Of a DNA stretch of 64,000 nt, positions 60,069 to 64,000 are shown piece after piece. The DNA lies in NCBI GenBank assembly GCA_008508345.1, contig QNGE01000938.1, forward strand, positions 38,609-102,608, read 5' to 3'. The notes beneath the pieces are model-generated. The model made no database searches. It was not told the origin of the DNA and was given only the letters and a program-made list of their open reading frames with translations. The position numbers were made by a program, and so were the translations under genes. This DNA comes from Paragonimus westermani. Taxonomy: Eukaryota > Platyhelminthes > Trematoda > Plagiorchiida > Troglotrematidae. Every line of letters starts with the position of its first letter. Position 1 is the stretch's first letter.

Positions 60069-63000
60069 GTGAGTAAAGTGTGGCTTACTATGCAAGCAAT
60101 AAAGTAACTTGTTCATAATAGCCAGATCGCGCATACTCGTATGTACCAACTGAAACCTCAGACTCGGTAAACCACCTGACCACGGTAAAATCTGCTTGAC
60201 CGCCGCTTCTTTGTATGGATAGTTTCACCAACAACATTGCTGTCAGCGGCTCAGTGGTGATGACGCCTGTTAAACAGCTAAACAATCAGAAATTCTAACC
60301 AAGGTCACTGCAGCTGATCCTGTTTCCATATGAGAAGCATGGCGGTACTTAGCCCGTATGGAAGCATACATGACGCGGCAGTGTGTGCCTTACGACACAA
60401 AAGCTTCAGCCTTAACTCCTGACGGAAATCATCATGGAAACTTGATCCGTAAACCAGTAAGGTTTGTTCGAAAAGTCAAGCTGTTCACCAGTCATATTGC
60501 TTGATTTGTTATATTTGGTTTCACGTACGTTTTTGATAGCTTTGTAAGCTTAATTGCCAGTCTTGCTAGTCGGCATTTGTATTCTATATGGTTACCCCTG
60601 TAACCTAGAGAGTGTGCTGATTTTGTGCTTTTCGAAAGGTTGGAATACATTTGCCGCTCATTTGAACGCAGAGATAGATTATTTGGTAAAAAATAAAACA
60701 CTTCTTTATTCAGGTGTGCATTATTTTTGACTGAGTAGTAGGAACTGTCTTTTGTAAGATCATAACGAAGACAATATTTGATCATGACTTTCTGTCACAA
60801 CATCTTCAGTCTCACCAGACACACTACCAACAGAATGTAAGATGACCAGTGTAAACATCGGCATCAGAAATTTTAAAATTATCTTTGACCGTAAAGTTTG
60901 TTAAGGTTTAGTCAAAGTAAATGCGGTTCCGGCCTAAGTAATTTCATGAAAACTCGAAGTTTGAGGTTCAATCTCTTTAGAATTACCCGAAGCCACACAT
61001 TGTGTCTTCAACCGGGATTGAAACTCCGGTCGAGGTGCTTGTATGATAAAATGGGATATTGTTTTTACTGGTGATCGCACACTGTGTATGACCGCATTAT
61101 CTTATCTGCATGTTTGTGAATGGTTCACAAGCTACTCGCACCTCACTGGAATTCCCACATTCAGCATGCGCAGATCACACTGATGACACAAGCTTCACCT
61201 AGCTCACCGAGTAAACAGTTAAGTCCTAACCAGCAGGTGGAAGTTTCCGATGACAAAGTACAACGTCACACCTGTGTACTCTCAACCTTCTGAAATAAAA
61301 TCTTCTCTGATTGCTTCTTTCAATACAAAACACCAACCACAATAGCTTAGTGGTCAAGAAGCTTGTCACAAGGTACCGTGAACATAAGTTCATTTTCGAA
61401 ATGTTTACGAGGGACAAAAACTTAGTCTAGTACAGCACTTTACAGGCCATCAGAATGCGACTGTTATTGACAGTAATGATTAACACTCAACCTTCATTAA
61501 TATGACATGCTAACAAACTTGACTTTACTGTCAATTAACTTTTTGGACCTTCTGTGACCACCTACTTGACCTATAGAAATACTTTGTGAAGCAGAACTTC
61601 ATCGCAACTCATAATTTCATCTTCGATTAATTAGGCTTATTCAGCTGTCGATCTAATCTCATTTGAGTCGGTTTGCGCCAAGTATTATCAAAAATACGCT
61701 GTTGTTCATAACAGTTACACAGCCCAATGATATCCAATTCGTCAGCGGTCGTAAACTATTAGCCGTTAAAGGTAATTATGTACTTATTGAAGTAGACTGG
61801 TGTATTTGTAGAAATTCATTAAAAAATCTGTGACGCTCACCCACTACGTACAATGACGTTAACTTCTATGTTTCATCTGACACGTTTATACTTCACTGTA
61901 CACTCCGAGAATACGCTGTATGAAAACCTATAGAGTCAGACGTATAAAAAAACTGATGTATCACTCACATATCTAACTGAAGATCCCATCTAGATCTCGC
62001 TAGATGGAAGCGATACAAGTTGCTTGGCCGCCGGCTGAGGCTAGATGTCCCAGTGGTTTATACTGACAACTGTTTACTCAAGCATTTCCACAACTGTGGA
62101 CATCGGAGAAACAATTCATTTGTTCTAAGCTCATTTAATGGACTTACCATAACTCACTCACTTAGAATGCGGTGAGGATGAACACAAACCAAATGAGATA
62201 ATGTCAAATATTTCAGCAGAATAGATAACTGGAAACGACCGTAAGCTTAAAAACGCCAGTAGACCGTGATCATAACTTACGCTACCCGGCAACAAAATAA
62301 TTTACAGTCGTTCCATTGTCCTGACTTCATCTCTGAAAGAATATACTCCTAATTATTTTATGATTCACCGTAATGGCCTAGCATTTTTATCCAAAAAAAA
62401 CATCGGTTGTGAGCAGGCAGGTTCCTGTCTGTAGCCGTGTGTATTGTGATTTATGAGAACTCCCCTACTCAAAAATACTAGATGACACCAGACTATTTTA
62501 GTAACGGATTCGTACTGATCTAACTGTCCGCTAGTCAAGCTGATCAACAAGTATTACCGAACCAACAAAGAATGCTGATAACATTTCTAGCAAGCGGGGG
62601 ACAACGTTATAATATGCATGTTGTGGAGAGAGCCGAGGACAATGAACCGTAAAAGATGCACCAATACAAAAATCCCGCTCAAAGCGGCTGTTATGATTAG
62701 CTCACTTTAAGGCTCAATCCATGATAGATGAACACTTGTCGATTTTCCTGGATGAATGTTGAAGTTGTTCACTGGATTGAAATAATGAAATGCGTCGCCA
62801 GCAATTGTCCTTATTCACTTTTCTCGCTGGTAACCGATCGGACCAGCATTTCATTAGATGCCACGAACGTGTGTCTGGTTTGCTTTAAACCGCTCAACAA
62901 AACACTGATAAGATAACATCCAGTACTGTGCAAAGTTGGAAACTCCCAATCAGAAACTCAACGCGCCACATTCCAAATTACGTCGTTCCGTGTCTGAAAG

Positions 63001-64000
63001 CACAAAACTCCTCAGAATTGGAGGGACAATGTCCACTTTGAGCAACGAAGACTGATTTCCAGACAAGACAATGGATAGCAAACGGAAGGCGCCTTTTCCG
63101 TCCAATTTGCTCCACGCCCCACTTGTCTCTATTTTCTCATTGATTATTCACTTGTCTTGTGTTTGTGACGGTTTGGCAATTATACTTAATCGAATTACCT
63201 AATCTACAAATCTATCCTGATTTTCACTCGGTTGTAGTCGAGTTTTATAGAGGCAAAGAGATCGATTGTCACTGGTGAGCTAATTTCGTCTCCGTCCACC
63301 ACTCGCGCCTTGTTTGTCAACGCTTACGTCAATACTTATGCAACCTGTTAGCAACCGGTTGGCTGTTACAGGATTTCGCTTTCCATGCAGGAACAGTAGA
63401 CCTCTGAGGTCAAACTTTTGAACATGACTGGGCAACTGGGTCAAGTAATAAAGATGACAAGAATTACGTTCTCAGTAATTATTACATGTGAACCGATTGT
63501 TGAAACTTATGCGATATCGTACTTTGACTAGTGTTTTCTAAATTCAAAACTGTGAGACGATACTCTTTGCTTTTCACCAAAGCCAACTGCTTTGCACAGT
63601 CAAAATTCTCCGCAAGTCAGTCGTGCCAAAATTAACGCATTTTGTAGGGAGCTTAGACTGATTATCAATACACAGAGATGTGCAATGGGCTCGAAAATCA
63701 ATCTGCTGTCGTCCTGACAACTCACACCCATCTTAACGGAGAGAAGTTCACCAACTTATGTTCTGACGCAATGTCGCTGATGATGTCTAAGACAGTCTAT
63801 GCACTGTCTATGCAGGTAATTTGGTTTAACCACCGAAGGTATCAAACCCGAGTAAAGGCTATTAGTAGTATGTGGGGAAAGACATTCCAGCGGTAATTGG
63901 GGAATATGTACGCAGCAACTATGGTAACCAGCCAACGAAATATACCGCCTGTATATCGTCATACAAATCAGCAACGAGGTTGTCACTGTTCATGTCTTCT
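60069..64000 (+). other. Start of the next intron, reaching the window edge
   Basis: No certain exon was found. The only candidate is 63676-63815. Open frames at 60492-60785 (- strand) and 62728-62916 (+ strand) have no motif. No repeat family was recognised. Confidence 0.5.
63676..63815 (+). CDS. Weak candidate exon continuing the last FN3
   Basis: The acceptor ATTATCAATACACAG ends at 63675 and the donor GTAATT starts at 63816; phase 1 in, phase 0 out. The start phase fits the exon ending at 60068. The product, about 46 residues, ends KFTNLCSDAMSLMMSKTVYA, which vaguely resembles an E-F turn (L......T.Y.L) of FN3, and would stop inside the F strand. The polypyrimidine tract is weak. It is a possible second half of the split domain, but could easily be chance. 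Confidence 0.22.

Overview
The window looks like a piece of a metazoan nuclear genome, most likely a flatworm and perhaps a trematode. The supported coding sequence is a set of short GT-AG exons separated by introns of 1.6 to 9.4 kb. The two recognisable mobile elements are a Penelope-like element with an RT and a GIY-YIG domain and an RTE-like non-LTR retrotransposon. Both are common in flatworms but not unique to them, so the taxon is inference. There is no bacterial-style gene packing, no rRNA, no CRISPR array and no tRNA that I could support. A single N at 14796 marks draft assembly.

The one clearly identified gene is on the + strand from 33491 to beyond the right edge. It encodes fibronectin type III (FN3) domains of a LAR-like (type IIa) receptor protein tyrosine phosphatase. 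Supported exons are 33491-33591 and 35854-36046 (FN3 domain 2 by LAR numbering, split at a phase-0 intron), 41381-41701 (FN3-3), 44513-44911 (FN3-4 with an expanded F-G loop), 48081-48449 (an FN3 of the 5/6 type), 57887-58021 (a 135-nt linker with no recognised domain) and 59646-60068 (the first half of another FN3 with long insertions). All junctions join in frame: phase 0 inside FN3-2 and phase 1 elsewhere. No membrane segment or phosphatase domain of this gene is in the window, so the 3' part lies beyond 64000. The immunoglobulin domains expected at the N-terminus of a LAR protein were not convincingly found upstream.

Region by region: 1-1000 may hold the last exons of an unrecognised + strand gene. 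1000-13300 is mostly featureless, with a few weak exon candidates. 13349-15310 (- strand) is a decayed Penelope-like element with an internal inverted duplication. 15300-33490 is long non-coding DNA with several exon-like open segments (20531-20806, 26071-26315, 30832-31201). 33491-60068 is the LAR-like gene. Its 36-41 kb intron holds a run of cysteine-rich open segments (36685-38703) that may be a nested gene or alternative exons. Its 48-58 kb intron holds a decayed RTE-like element (about 51900-53800, - strand). 60069-64000 is the next intron, with one weak exon candidate near 63.7 kb.

Both retroelements are antisense to the host gene direction and carry frameshifts and stops, so they are relics. 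The candidate exons outside the FN3 series rest on splice-site look, reading frame and composition only, and their confidences are low for that reason.
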